Shown here one piece after another: positions 56,582-64,000 of a stretch of 64,000 bases of DNA; position 1 is the first letter of the stretch, and each line of letters opens with the position of its first letter. Position numbers and translations under genes: made by a program. The DNA comes from Cyanothece sp. BG0011 (GTDB lineage: Bacteria; Cyanobacteriota; Cyanobacteriia; Cyanobacteriales; Microcystaceae), in the NCBI RefSeq assembly GCF_003013815.1, contig NZ_PRLH01000137.1:62001-126000 (forward strand), given 5' to 3'. Below the pieces are notes generated by a model that was not told where the DNA came from, did no database searches, and saw nothing but the letters and a program-made list of their open reading frames with translations.

Positions 56582-57097
56582 TTATCTTAGTCGTTCGTTG
56601 ACTTCATCAATATGATTTTGGGTCTTTTCAATTCCCGAAGTATCTCCCATTTCTGTATAAACTTTTAATGCTTGTTGATAATAATTGATCGCATCAGCAG
56701 CTTTTCCCATATTGACATAAACGTTACCCATATTACTGAGAGAGGTGGCTACCCCAGAAAGATTATTGATTTCCTGATAAATGGTTAATGCTTGTTTATA
56801 ACTTTCTAAAGCTTGGGGATATTCTTGAATTTGACTATGATTAAATCCTAATCCTAACCAAGACCAAGCTTCTAATTCTTGGTTATTTTCTTGTTGTACA
56901 AGGGTTAGTAACTGTTGAAGGCTTGCTATGGCTTCTAAGCTTTCTCCTTGTTGGGCCTGTTGTTTGGAGTCTTGGATTAATTGGTCGATTTGTGCGTTGA
57001 CATTCGTTTGTCCCCAAGTTATTTTTTCAGTTAAAGGAATAGTAAAAAAAATTAAACTTAGACTCAGCAATGTTATGGATAAGCGTTTAAGTTTCAT
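56582..57097 (-). CDS. Secreted TPR-repeat protein
   Basis: 171 residues: signal peptide (about 1-27), then an N-terminal helical segment and two or three tetratricopeptide repeats (AWSWLGLGFNHSQIQEYPQALESYKQAL, GVATSLSNMGNVYVNMGKAADAINYYQQALKVY). TPRs mediate protein contacts. A stand-alone gene with no clear partner. Confidence 0.85.
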   Translation of the reverse strand: MKLKRLSITLLSLSLIFFTIPLTEKITWGQTNVNAQIDQLIQDSKQQAQQGESLEAIASLQQLLTLVQQENNQELEAWSWLGLGFNHSQIQEYPQALESYKQALTIYQEINNLSGVATSLSNMGNVYVNMGKAADAINYYQQALKVYTEMGDTSGIEKTQNHIDEVNERLR

Positions 57098-57683
57098 ATT
57101 AATTAGTTACACAGGTTTTTTTTATTAATTATGAATTAATTTATTTAATGATAAGACATCCCCACCGTTAATAACCGATAGGGATGAAATTTAGATGCTA
57201 TCTGGTGGCCGTTGGTCTCACACTATTCAACATGAAACTTTAATTTCACGATCAACACAACGTTAAGTCGGGAAACTACAAAAACCGGCAAACTATGATT
57301 TACCCTATAGGAGAAAGAACCGATAAAACAGCTATTTTGATCGCTTTTAAAAAGTTTTCTTAACTTGACGCAGTTCTCCTTCAGCAAGAAATTAATAGGA
57401 GTTAATAGCGAACCTCCTAACCTCTCAATCATAAGACTGTTTTTAAGTTTTATATCTACATTAATTTTCTTTGATTGGTAAAAAAGAAAACATTTTTATG
57501 AGTATAGGGTTATCTCTGATACTTTTATGTTAGACAAGAAAATTTGATCCAATTCTTAAATTAACCTTAAAAAAGCCAATAAGCTTAAATACTCATGCTA
57601 GATTTTCAGAGGAAATTAAGACTGACGTAAGATATTTTGCTGACGATTAAATTCTCTTTCTTCTGGGGTCAATACTGGAGACT
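57098..57683. other. Intergenic region, no convincing gene
   Basis: 586 bases. A 69-codon minus-strand frame (57223-57432) has no recognisable features or good ribosome site. CATCCCcaccgtt..cgataGGGATG (about 57159-57184) is a short inverted pair. I see no further structure. Confidence 0.5.
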
Positions 57684-58316
57684 CTATGGGGGTCGCATAT
57701 CCCATTGTAATTCTGCTAATAAGAATAAACAACTAGCCATGACGAACCCAGTAAAAAGGAATTGCCATTGAACGAAATAGGTTAACAATTGTATTGCGAA
57801 TAAATGAATCAATCCAGTGATCATAAACGTTTGTGAACTCATTCCGATTCCCATGACAACATAGCCAATGGCCGTTAATCCTAACCAGAGAGGACAGAGA
57901 TTGATTAAAATAATCCCAATTCCCCCAAAAATACCCATATCGGTGAGGACTAACCCCATGATCATTAATCCTATCCAAAAGTAAACTATCCAGCGTAATT
58001 GCTCAACCTTAACCCAGAAATGAGTTAAACCGGCCATGATAACACTGCCGACTAGGGTAAGGATAGACCAGAGGATGGCTTGCAAATGCCAACTAATAGG
58101 AAAAAAATGAGCCGTCGCAAAAATAACCCCTGTGATGATTCCCCAGAGTAGAAACACTTGATCGATTCTTGTATAAAATCTATAAAAGAGTGTTTTTTGA
58201 CCAATTCGCCCGTAAATTTTTAAAAGTCCACACAAGTCTTGAATATCGAGTTCTTTCTGTTTAAAACGAATAATGGGTTGAGATATTTTAAACAAGGGCT
58301 TTTTTATTGAAATCAA
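57684..58316 (-). CDS. Polytopic membrane protein of unknown function
   Basis: About 210 residues with five or six predicted helices (about 53-75, 80-100, 107-125, 128-150, 155-178, 182-203). It lies downstream of psbJ on the same strand, but a terminator separates them. The start is uncertain: the longest frame begins with TTG and no earlier ATG exists. No family is recognised. Confidence 0.65.
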   Translation of the reverse strand: MISIKKPLFKISQPIIRFKQKELDIQDLCGLLKIYGRIGQKTLFYRFYTRIDQVFLLWGIITGVIFATAHFFPISWHLQAILWSILTLVGSVIMAGLTHFWVKVEQLRWIVYFWIGLMIMGLVLTDMGIFGGIGIILINLCPLWLGLTAIGYVVMGIGMSSQTFMITGLIHLFAIQLLTYFVQWQFLFTGFVMASCLFLLAELQWDMRPP

Positions 58317-58377
58317 CTTTAATGATGCTTATAGCATAACATTAATTTATGATTCTTAACAATAGTTCATGAAAAAC

Positions 58378-58403
58378 ACCGCCCATTATCGTTAACAGGC
58401 GGT
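58378..58403 (-). terminator. Terminator after psbJ
   Basis: ACCGCC (58378-58383) and GGCGGT (58398-58403) form a GC-rich stem. On the minus strand GTTTTTC follows. It lies 52 bases beyond the psbJ stop and should end the psbEFLJ transcript. Confidence 0.7.
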
Positions 58404-58454
58404 TATTGAAAAATCATCTTAAAGTTTTCAACTTCAGATAACAACAGTCAGCTT

Positions 58455-58574
58455 CTACATAGAGGAACCGATACCAGCATAAGCACCGTAGAAGAAGAGA
58501 CCAAGAACGGAAATGGCTCCCATCCCAGCAATTAAACCGACTAGCCAAAGGGGAATTCTACCTTCTGCGAACAT
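58455..58574 (-). CDS. psbJ: Photosystem II reaction center protein J
   Basis: 39 residues: [20 protein letters not shown] then [15 protein letters not shown] single thylakoid helix. PsbJ lies close to cytochrome b559 and the QB site and affects electron flow and assembly. Last gene of the psbEFLJ operon; AGGAGG precedes the ATG. Confidence 0.97.
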   Translation of the reverse strand: MFAEGRIPLWLVGLIAGMGAISVLGLFFYGAYAGIGSSM

Positions 58575-58609
58575 GATTTTACCTCCTAGATAATACCCAA
58601 AAAAATGAA

Positions 58610-58729
58610 TTAGTTAAAGAAATAGCTCGAAAAGAGAATACCAAGAACCGCGATTAAAAGTAATCCTAAATATAAGGATGTACGGTTCAATTCTACAGGT
58701 TGACGGTTGGGGTTTTGATTTCTGTCCAT
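58610..58729 (-). CDS. psbL: Photosystem II reaction center protein L
   Basis: 39 residues: [20 protein letters not shown], one helix, ending SSYFFN. PsbL sits at the photosystem II dimer interface and protects against back electron flow. It lies between psbF (10 bases) and psbJ (35 bases). Confidence 0.97.
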   Translation of the reverse strand: MDRNQNPNRQPVELNRTSLYLGLLLIAVLGILFSSYFFN

Positions 58730-58739
58730 GAGTAAACTC

Positions 58740-58874
58740 CTATCTTTGGATGAACTGCATAGCGGCGATCGCACCGACAAAAAAGACAGTAGGAACGGCT
58801 AAGGTATGAACCGCTAACCATCTTACGGTAAAAATGGGGTAAGATGTGGGCTGATTGGGGGCGTTGTTTACCAT
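58740..58874 (-). CDS. psbF: Cytochrome b559 subunit beta
   Basis: 44 residues: polar N terminus, [21 protein letters not shown] with the heme-ligand His23, and the end AAMQFIQR. With PsbE it binds the b559 heme. A HIP1 site lies within the helix codons. Confidence 0.97.
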   Translation of the reverse strand: MVNNAPNQPTSYPIFTVRWLAVHTLAVPTVFFVGAIAAMQFIQR

Positions 58875-58899
58875 TGTTTTAAACCTCTTCTAAACTAAA

Positions 58900-59145
58900 C
58901 TACTTATTAAATTCTTCGATTTGGTTTTTGGCTTCAAAACGGTCTTGAATAATGGGTAATTCTTGACGTTCTTGAGTGAAATACTGGTCAGGACGGGGAG
59001 TCCCGAACACATCGTAAGCTAAACCGGTGCTAACAAATAGCCAACCGGCGATAAATAACATAGGGATGGTGATGCTATGAATAACCCAGTAACGAATACT
59101 GGTAACAATATCGGTAAATGGACGTTCTCCGGTAACACCTGACAT
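58900..59145 (-). CDS. psbE: Cytochrome b559 subunit alpha
   Basis: 81 residues: [20 protein letters not shown], then heme-ligand His23 ([11 protein letters not shown]), a membrane helix and a luminal tail with [21 protein letters not shown]. It is essential for photosystem II assembly. First of the four psb genes, 84 bases after ycf48. Confidence 0.98.
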   Translation of the reverse strand: MSGVTGERPFTDIVTSIRYWVIHSITIPMLFIAGWLFVSTGLAYDVFGTPRPDQYFTQERQELPIIQDRFEAKNQIEEFNK

Positions 59146-59229
59146 TTTAAGTTTCTCCTCTGAAAGTTAATTACGAATGGCAAAATCTAGTCTACTACGA
59201 TTTGCGAAACAGTCTTAAATAGAAAAGTA

Positions 59230-60222
59230 TTAAGCTGCTTGTGATGTGGGTTCATATTTGAGCAAGATCCCATCTTGTCCCAAAATAAAACCTTTTTCTG
59301 GGTTAACAAAAACGATTTTATAGAAGTTAGATGGTACGCTTTCAACCTCACGATCTTTCTTCCAAGTTTCCCCCTTATCAGAGCTTACCAATAAGTTGGC
59401 ACTGCCACCGGCCACCCAAACTTCTTCGGGGGTACGATAGGCTAAGTCTAGTAAGCCCCAACTGGTAGACGGTTCAGGATAAACCACGTCTTGCCAGTCT
59501 TCTAAGTCTTCTGGGGAAGTAAATTGAAGTTGTCCGCCTCTGGCCAATAACCAAAGACCTCCTTCTTCACTGTAACCCATTGCTTGTAATCTTCTCGATG
59601 AGTTGCGGTTATGGGGGGTCCATTCGCTTTGTCCGGGTTCCCAGGTGGAATAGAAGTTACCCCGTGCCGAAACAGCGACGTAACGACCATCAGGCGATCG
59701 CGAAATATTGCGAGCCACACCTACGGCTCCTTCAACTAAAGCATTCCAGGTTTTACCCCCGTTATCGGTTTTGTAAATCGCCCCTAAGTTGGTGACCATT
59801 TCGGCCGTTTCAGGGCCGAGGGCGACCACCCCATCCGGCGCACCGGGAAGTTTTTCACTGAGGGGAATGCGGGACCAGTTTTCGCCACCATCTTCGGTAT
59901 GTAATAGGATAGCAGGTTTTCCTGTGATCCAACCTTCCTCTCCGTTGAAACTGACCCCAGTGAAGCTAACTTTTTCGTCGCCGAGGTCGAGTTTCCGCTC
60001 TTCCCAGGTATCTCCGCCGTCGGTGGTTTCAAAGAGGGCGGCTTTTGTCCCCACTAACCAACCGTGATCGGGATCATCGGTAAAGGCAATGTCGGCAAAG
60101 GTGACATCGGTTTGCAACGAAAGGGTTTTCCAGGGGTTATTGAGGGTAGACGGCACTTGACTGCAACTAATGCAAAATAAGGAAACGGCTATTAATATTA
60201 CAAATTGTTTCAGTTTTCTCAT
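59230..60222 (-). CDS. ycf48: Photosystem II assembly factor Ycf48 (HCF136)
   Basis: 330 residues from ATG 60222. The signal peptide ends in a Cys (SLFCISC) that fits a lipobox. The mature part is a seven-bladed propeller with repeated Asp-box-like units (ETTDGGDTWEER, HTEDGGENWSR, KTDNGGKTWNA, SSDKGETWKK). Ycf48 binds the D1 precursor and early reaction-centre complexes in the lumen. It lies between rubA and psbE as in most cyanobacteria. Confidence 0.97.
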   Translation of the reverse strand: MRKLKQFVILIAVSLFCISCSQVPSTLNNPWKTLSLQTDVTFADIAFTDDPDHGWLVGTKAALFETTDGGDTWEERKLDLGDEKVSFTGVSFNGEEGWITGKPAILLHTEDGGENWSRIPLSEKLPGAPDGVVALGPETAEMVTNLGAIYKTDNGGKTWNALVEGAVGVARNISRSPDGRYVAVSARGNFYSTWEPGQSEWTPHNRNSSRRLQAMGYSEEGGLWLLARGGQLQFTSPEDLEDWQDVVYPEPSTSWGLLDLAYRTPEEVWVAGGSANLLVSSDKGETWKKDREVESVPSNFYKIVFVNPEKGFILGQDGILLKYEPTSQAA

Positions 60223-60298
60223 AAACACAAGGTAAATAGACTGATAAAAGTTTGATCGGGTTGGTCAACTCTGTTTAAGACAACATTCAGGTCAAGGG

Positions 60299-60646
60299 TT
60301 AACCTAACCCGTATAAACTGAGGAAAAACAGGAACCCTAAAGCCAGTCCCCCAAAAATTAGGAGATTTTTTTGATTAGGAGTCAGATTATTGACACCAAA
60401 GCCATAATTTAGGTTTTCTTGGAACCCAGAGGGGGCATTGGTTGCGCCAATACTGACGAACTGGTTGGGCTTTGCGCCACAGACGGGGCATTTCCAGCCT
60501 TCAGGGAGTTCGGAAAAGGGAGTTCCAGGGGGAACGTTTCCCTTGCCATCGCCTTTGTCTGGCTCATATACATAGCCACAGAGACGACATTCGTGGTTAG
60601 CTGGTGCGAGTTCAGCTAGGGTTTTTTCTTCGGGTCGTTCAGCCAT
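60299..60646 (-). CDS. rubA: Membrane-anchored rubredoxin (RubA)
   Basis: 115 residues. The rubredoxin domain has Cys20, Cys23, Cys53 and Cys56 (CRLCGY, CPVCGA) for one iron, with YEPDKGD between. A linker leads to one C-terminal helix (about 93-113) that anchors it in the thylakoid. It is required for photosystem I/II biogenesis in phototrophs. First gene of the rubA-ycf48-psbEFLJ run. Confidence 0.96.
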   Translation of the reverse strand: MAERPEEKTLAELAPANHECRLCGYVYEPDKGDGKGNVPPGTPFSELPEGWKCPVCGAKPNQFVSIGATNAPSGFQENLNYGFGVNNLTPNQKNLLIFGGLALGFLFFLSLYGLG

Positions 60647-60877
60647 TGCTGTACTTTAAGCAAATCTTAATATCTATGTTACAAATTATCCCATAAACTT
60701 AACAATCTGAACAAATCTTGCTATGGAAAATGAAGGGTTGGGGGTTGGGGATGGTTCAAAAGAGAAGTTACTGTTAACTGTTTTGTGCAGTTTTGATCAA
60801 ATCACCTCGAAGATAATTCGCCACAATATTGTTGTCAATCCTTCAAGAATTGGTCATCATAAATATAAGGAATACAG
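60647..60877. promoter_or_regulatory. Divergent intergenic region, rubA / vWA-like gene
   Basis: About 230 AT-rich bases that should hold promoters for both directions. A GGGTTGGGGGTTGGGG unit lies near 60733-60749. I could not identify specific -35/-10 boxes with confidence. Confidence 0.4.
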
Positions 60878-62029
60878 TTGCTTATGAACCAATCTTCTTG
60901 TGTCACCATAACGCCAGGAGAGTCATTAAACCCCTGGCAAAAAGTTGGACTAGAGTTAATTACATACTTACATCGAGGACGAGATGTTATTGTCGCCATT
61001 GATTTAACCGGAAGTGTCAACTTTAATGAGGAAGGGAACACTCGTTTACGTCAAATTTTACAAGATAGTTTACGTTCAGGAGATTCGGTTTATATTGTCC
61101 CGTTTGCTGCTGAAGTTAACCCTTTAAATCCTCAAAAAAGTTCTTTAGGTGAGGTTATTAAATTTAAGAACAAAGCAGAAGATATTGAGGCGGTTATTAA
61201 TAAGATTTTTGCCGCTTATCAAGAGGGTTTACGTAACACAGATATTCAAAAAGCTGAGTTATTTGTTTATCGAGAATTAGCTAGATTAAATCAATGTCGC
61301 TTATCAGATAATATTCCGATCAAATCTCAATCGATTGTTTGGATTACTGAAGCTCCTTTATTACAAGCTCCTGGTATTTCTTCTGATATTTGGAAAGAGA
61401 CACCAGCGAGTAGTAAGTTTCGTCAAAAAAATTCTCCAGAAAGCAAAGAAAGACAAGCTTGGATTGATGCTTTACCTTTAGAGAAGCGATCGCAAACGAT
61501 TACTACTAATAATAACAAAAGTTATCAGTTAAGTGTCATTGATATTCCTCCTACTGTGCAAGAATTTTGTACCCCAACTCCTGGAGGAAAACAAACTTGT
61601 TTAGTTAATAGTTATCTCATTAAGCAGCTATGGCTTCCTAGTTTGGTTATGCTAATATTTATTTTAGGGAGTGCAGTAGGACTTAAGTATTTTTTGAGTC
61701 TCCAGAAACCTTGGAATTTAGAAGTTAGATTTCCTGATGATGAAGATAGAGAAAAACAAAAATGTATCCTCAAAAATAAGCAAAAAATAACCATTGGCGA
61801 TCAAGGATTAAAGTCAATTTATTGTCCAGGAGAAGAAATTAGAGGATATTTAGAACGTCAAGGCAATCAATTATATTTGAAGCCAACAAAAGAGGCTCCT
61901 ATTTACTATAGAGGAAAAGAAATTATCAAAAAAACAAAACTCAATAGTCAAACCATTAAGCTTAACTGTCCTAACACATTTAAAAATAATCAAGATTTTG
62001 ATATTGTTATTTCATTAATCAATAAATAA
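60878..62029 (+). CDS. vWA-like membrane protein
   Basis: 381-383 residues. The N-terminal part has VIVAIDLTGSVNFN (Asp42, Thr44, Ser46, a MIDAS-like variant) followed by a von Willebrand A-type pattern (LQDSLRSGDSVYIVPFAAEV). A membrane helix (about 249-270) leads to a C-terminal cytosolic domain that is beta-rich (KITIGDQGLKSIYCPGEEIRGYLERQG), perhaps FHA- or ubiquitin-like. The start is either TTG 60878, with better spacing from AAGGA, or ATG 60884. It is followed after 14 bases by the tubulin-like gene. Confidence 0.8.
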   Translation: MLMNQSSCVTITPGESLNPWQKVGLELITYLHRGRDVIVAIDLTGSVNFNEEGNTRLRQILQDSLRSGDSVYIVPFAAEVNPLNPQKSSLGEVIKFKNKAEDIEAVINKIFAAYQEGLRNTDIQKAELFVYRELARLNQCRLSDNIPIKSQSIVWITEAPLLQAPGISSDIWKETPASSKFRQKNSPESKERQAWIDALPLEKRSQTITTNNNKSYQLSVIDIPPTVQEFCTPTPGGKQTCLVNSYLIKQLWLPSLVMLIFILGSAVGLKYFLSLQKPWNLEVRFPDDEDREKQKCILKNKQKITIGDQGLKSIYCPGEEIRGYLERQGNQLYLKPTKEAPIYYRGKEIIKKTKLNSQTIKLNCPNTFKNNQDFDIVISLINK

Positions 62030-62043
62030 TGAGGAAATGAATT

Positions 62044-64000
62044 ATGATTCAAGAACAACAAACCCGTGCTATTAAACGGACTATTTGTATTGGTTTAGGG
62101 GGAACAGGAAGAGACGTTTTAATGAGAATTCGTCGCTTTATTATTGATAAATATGGAAGATTAGATCAACTTCCCGTTATTAGTTTTGTCCAAATCGATA
62201 CGGATAAAGACTCATTTAATAGTTCTGGCTTATCTACTGGGAATACTTATCATGGAGAAGAAATTCTTTTTCGTGATGCAGAAAAAGTGATTACAACTAT
62301 GACATCTCAAGCAGTAGATAATTTATTACATGAGTTAGAACATCCTCCTTTATTTGAATCAGCTTACTCTCATATTGAAAGTTGGTTTGATCCCCGATTA
62401 AAAAGCCATACAACAGCAATAGAAGATGGTGCGCACGGTATTCGACCGGTGGGAAGATTAGCCTTTTTTCATAACTATATGGCAGTAAAAAATGCCATTA
62501 ATAGTGCTGAAACTAGAACGATGGGACATGAAGCATTTTTACTCAAAAATGGTTTAAATGTTCAGCCAGGTTTAGATATTTTTATTGTCGGATCTCTCTG
62601 TGGAGGGACAGGAAGCGGACTGTTTTTAGATGTTGCTTATACTGTCAGAAATCTTTATCAAAAAAATAGTCAGATTTTTGGTTATTTGGTAATTAGTCCC
62701 TCATTATTTGGAGATACTCCAATTATGAATGCTAATACCTACGCAGCGTTAAAAGAACTCAATTATTACACGAGTCAAAATACAGTTTTTCAAGCTTGTT
62801 ATAGTCAACAATATCAAGTTAATATCCGAGAAAGTCGTCCCCCCTTTGACTATACTTATTTAGTTTCAAATCAGACCTCAGGAGATTATAAAATTAATCA
62901 AAAAGGTAAACTATGTAATGTTATTGCCTATAAGATATTTTTAGAGTTTTCTAGTGAATTATCTTCTAAACTTCAAGGACAAAGAAATAACTTTAAAGAT
63001 CCCATGTTAAGAACTGATGATCATCCTTTTGGGATGTGTCAACAATACCTTACTTTTGGATTATCTGCGATTTATTTTACCCGCGATCGCTTAGTACAAA
63101 TTGCCTTAAACCGTCTCACATTAAAGTTAATTAACTTTTGGTTAGAAGGAATAGGCCAAAGTCCAGATATTACTACTTTAATTGAAACATTTTTATTAAA
63201 ATGGACAGCAGATATTACTCAAGAAGAGTGTATTACCAATAAACTAAAAGAAGTGACGCACAATAATAATAAAAGCTTTGATAAAAGTCTAAAAAGATGG
63301 CAGACATCTTTAGAAGAAATTGAGCTTGAAAAAGCAGAAGAAATTGAGAGTTTAAAACAAGATTTACCTCGATCTTTTCGTTCTGAATTTCGTAAAGTTC
63401 AAGATGGAAATACAGAAAGTAGTCGAGGTATTTGGTTAACCCATTTAAAAAATAATCAATCTAGTGTTACGGATAAACTTAGTAAAGATATTGATGACTT
63501 TATTGGTAGTCTTCTTAACCCAAATAATCATGATTTTTCCATTAATAATAGTTTAGGTTTTCTCGAAGGATTAAAAACCACACTCTCCCAATATCAACGA
63601 ACCCTGGAAATGCAAAAACAGGATAGTAAAGGAATGTCTGGAGAGGAAACGATTGAAAAAATTTGGTCAGAGACAAAACAAGAAATAGAAGATATTCAAC
63701 AAAAATCTAAATTACCTTTCTTTAATAATCGAAAGTTTACACAAATTCAAGAAGTGGTATTAAACAGTATTAGAGAGGTTTCTGGTGTCATTCAACATAA
63801 CTTTGAAGTCGCTGTTAATAATGAATCATTAACCATTATTGAAGCACTACAAAATCATGTTTCAACTCGTTTAAATCAAGTTTATCGGTTTAGTGAATTA
63901 ATACAACAACTAATAAAATATTATGAAAATAAAGAACAAGAATTACGACAATTAAACTTAGATGAGATGAGTGGAGAGGCGATTTTTCCTGAGTCTGATA
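62044..64000 (+). CDS. Tubulin/FtsZ-superfamily protein, 3' end outside the window
   Basis: The frame is open for 652 codons to the last base, so the gene is incomplete here. It begins with a nucleotide-binding GLGGTGRDVLMRIR (residues 17-30) and has the tubulin signature GGTGSG at 187-192 (GSLCGGTGSGLFLDVAY), as in Tubulin_2-type (PF13809-like) proteins. The later part (about 400-650) is long, helical and charged. FtsZ-like families coupled to vWA proteins have been proposed to act in membrane remodelling, from memory. Polymerisation and GTP use are inferred. Confidence 0.85.
   Translation, partial: MIQEQQTRAIKRTICIGLGGTGRDVLMRIRRFIIDKYGRLDQLPVISFVQIDTDKDSFNSSGLSTGNTYHGEEILFRDAEKVITTMTSQAVDNLLHELEHPPLFESAYSHIESWFDPRLKSHTTAIEDGAHGIRPVGRLAFFHNYMAVKNAINSAETRTMGHEAFLLKNGLNVQPGLDIFIVGSLCGGTGSGLFLDVAYTVRNLYQKNSQIFGYLVISPSLFGDTPIMNANTYAALKELNYYTSQNTVFQACYSQQYQVNIRESRPPFDYTYLVSNQTSGDYKINQKGKLCNVIAYKIFLEFSSELSSKLQGQRNNFKDPMLRTDDHPFGMCQQYLTFGLSAIYFTRDRLVQIALNRLTLKLINFWLEGIGQSPDITTLIETFLLKWTADITQEECITNKLKEVTHNNNKSFDKSLKRWQTSLEEIELEKAEEIESLKQDLPRSFRSEFRKVQDGNTESSRGIWLTHLKNNQSSVTDKLSKDIDDFIGSLLNPNNHDFSINNSLGFLEGLKTTLSQYQRTLEMQKQDSKGMSGEETIEKIWSETKQEIEDIQQKSKLPFFNNRKFTQIQEVVLNSIREVSGVIQHNFEVAVNNESLTIIEALQNHVSTRLNQVYRFSELIQQLIKYYENKEQELRQLNLDEMSGEAIFPESD

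Noticed and set aside
57155-57190. CATCCCCACCGTT block as a TnpB-element left end
   Set aside because: The similarity to the left end at 25865-25935 is about a dozen bases, without the outer stem, which is too weak to claim.
57223-57432. Minus-strand ORF of 69 codons
   Set aside because: No recognisable domain, no Shine-Dalgarno, and low-complexity ending; most likely a chance frame.

Overview
The window is chromosomal DNA of a cyanobacterium. It is AT-rich and dotted with the HIP1 octamer GCGATCGC. It carries photosystem genes (psaF-psaJ; rubA-ycf48-psbE-psbF-psbL-psbJ), the dark-operative protochlorophyllide reductase genes chlL and chlN, and several families typical of cyanobacteria. Gene content suggests a unicellular Cyanothece/Crocosphaera-like lineage; I cannot fix the species from sequence alone.

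Layout. 0-7 kb: the tail of a membrane protein, two small unknown genes, then chlL - DUF5331-like gene - decayed partial duplicate - chlN on the minus strand, two lipoproteins, and infC. 7-25 kb: housekeeping and envelope genes (SDR reductase, HtrA/Deg protease, PPOX-like protein, lone ABC ATPase, ABC1/UbiB kinase, HIT protein, SbcC, NrtA/CmpA-like solute-binding protein, a CYP110-like P450, UPF0182, DUF924). Both sbcC and this P450 are frameshifted at A-tracts. 25-36 kb: a type I restriction-modification island. hsdM has lost its 5' end and is interrupted by a TnpB-encoding IS200/IS605-like element; hsdS, hsdR and a YgjP-like metalloprotease are intact. One complete Phd/PIN toxin-antitoxin pair lies among the hsd genes, together with two further sites where only toxin fragments remain.

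36-45.3 kb, all on the minus strand: a cluster that looks dedicated to oxylipin chemistry. In transcription order it holds a DUF2235 alpha/beta-hydrolase (possible lipase), a small NTF2-like protein, two P450-fold proteins whose I-helices lack the usual oxygen-activating acid-alcohol pair, a lipoxygenase with a transthyretin-like N-terminal domain, and a second, conventional lipoxygenase. A plausible route is lipid release, fatty-acid dioxygenation, then hydroperoxide rearrangement or cleavage by the P450s. The flanks are littered with inverted repeats, a short MITE-like element and a lipoxygenase fragment. This is the most interesting part of the window.

46-60.7 kb: psaFJ, tRNA-Ala(CGC), a CNNM/CorC-like protein, PrxQ-like peroxiredoxin, RsgA, a Uma2-family protein, dnaJ-tusA-like pair, acetyltransferase, TPR protein, and the rubA-ycf48-psbEFLJ operon. 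60.9-64 kb: a vWA-like membrane protein followed by a large tubulin/FtsZ-superfamily protein that runs off the end.

Two families of short palindromes recur just downstream of genes (seven copies of a GGTCAA..TTGACC type, three of a GGTGGGC type) and probably act as 3'-end hairpins. All assignments were made by reading motifs; no database search was run.
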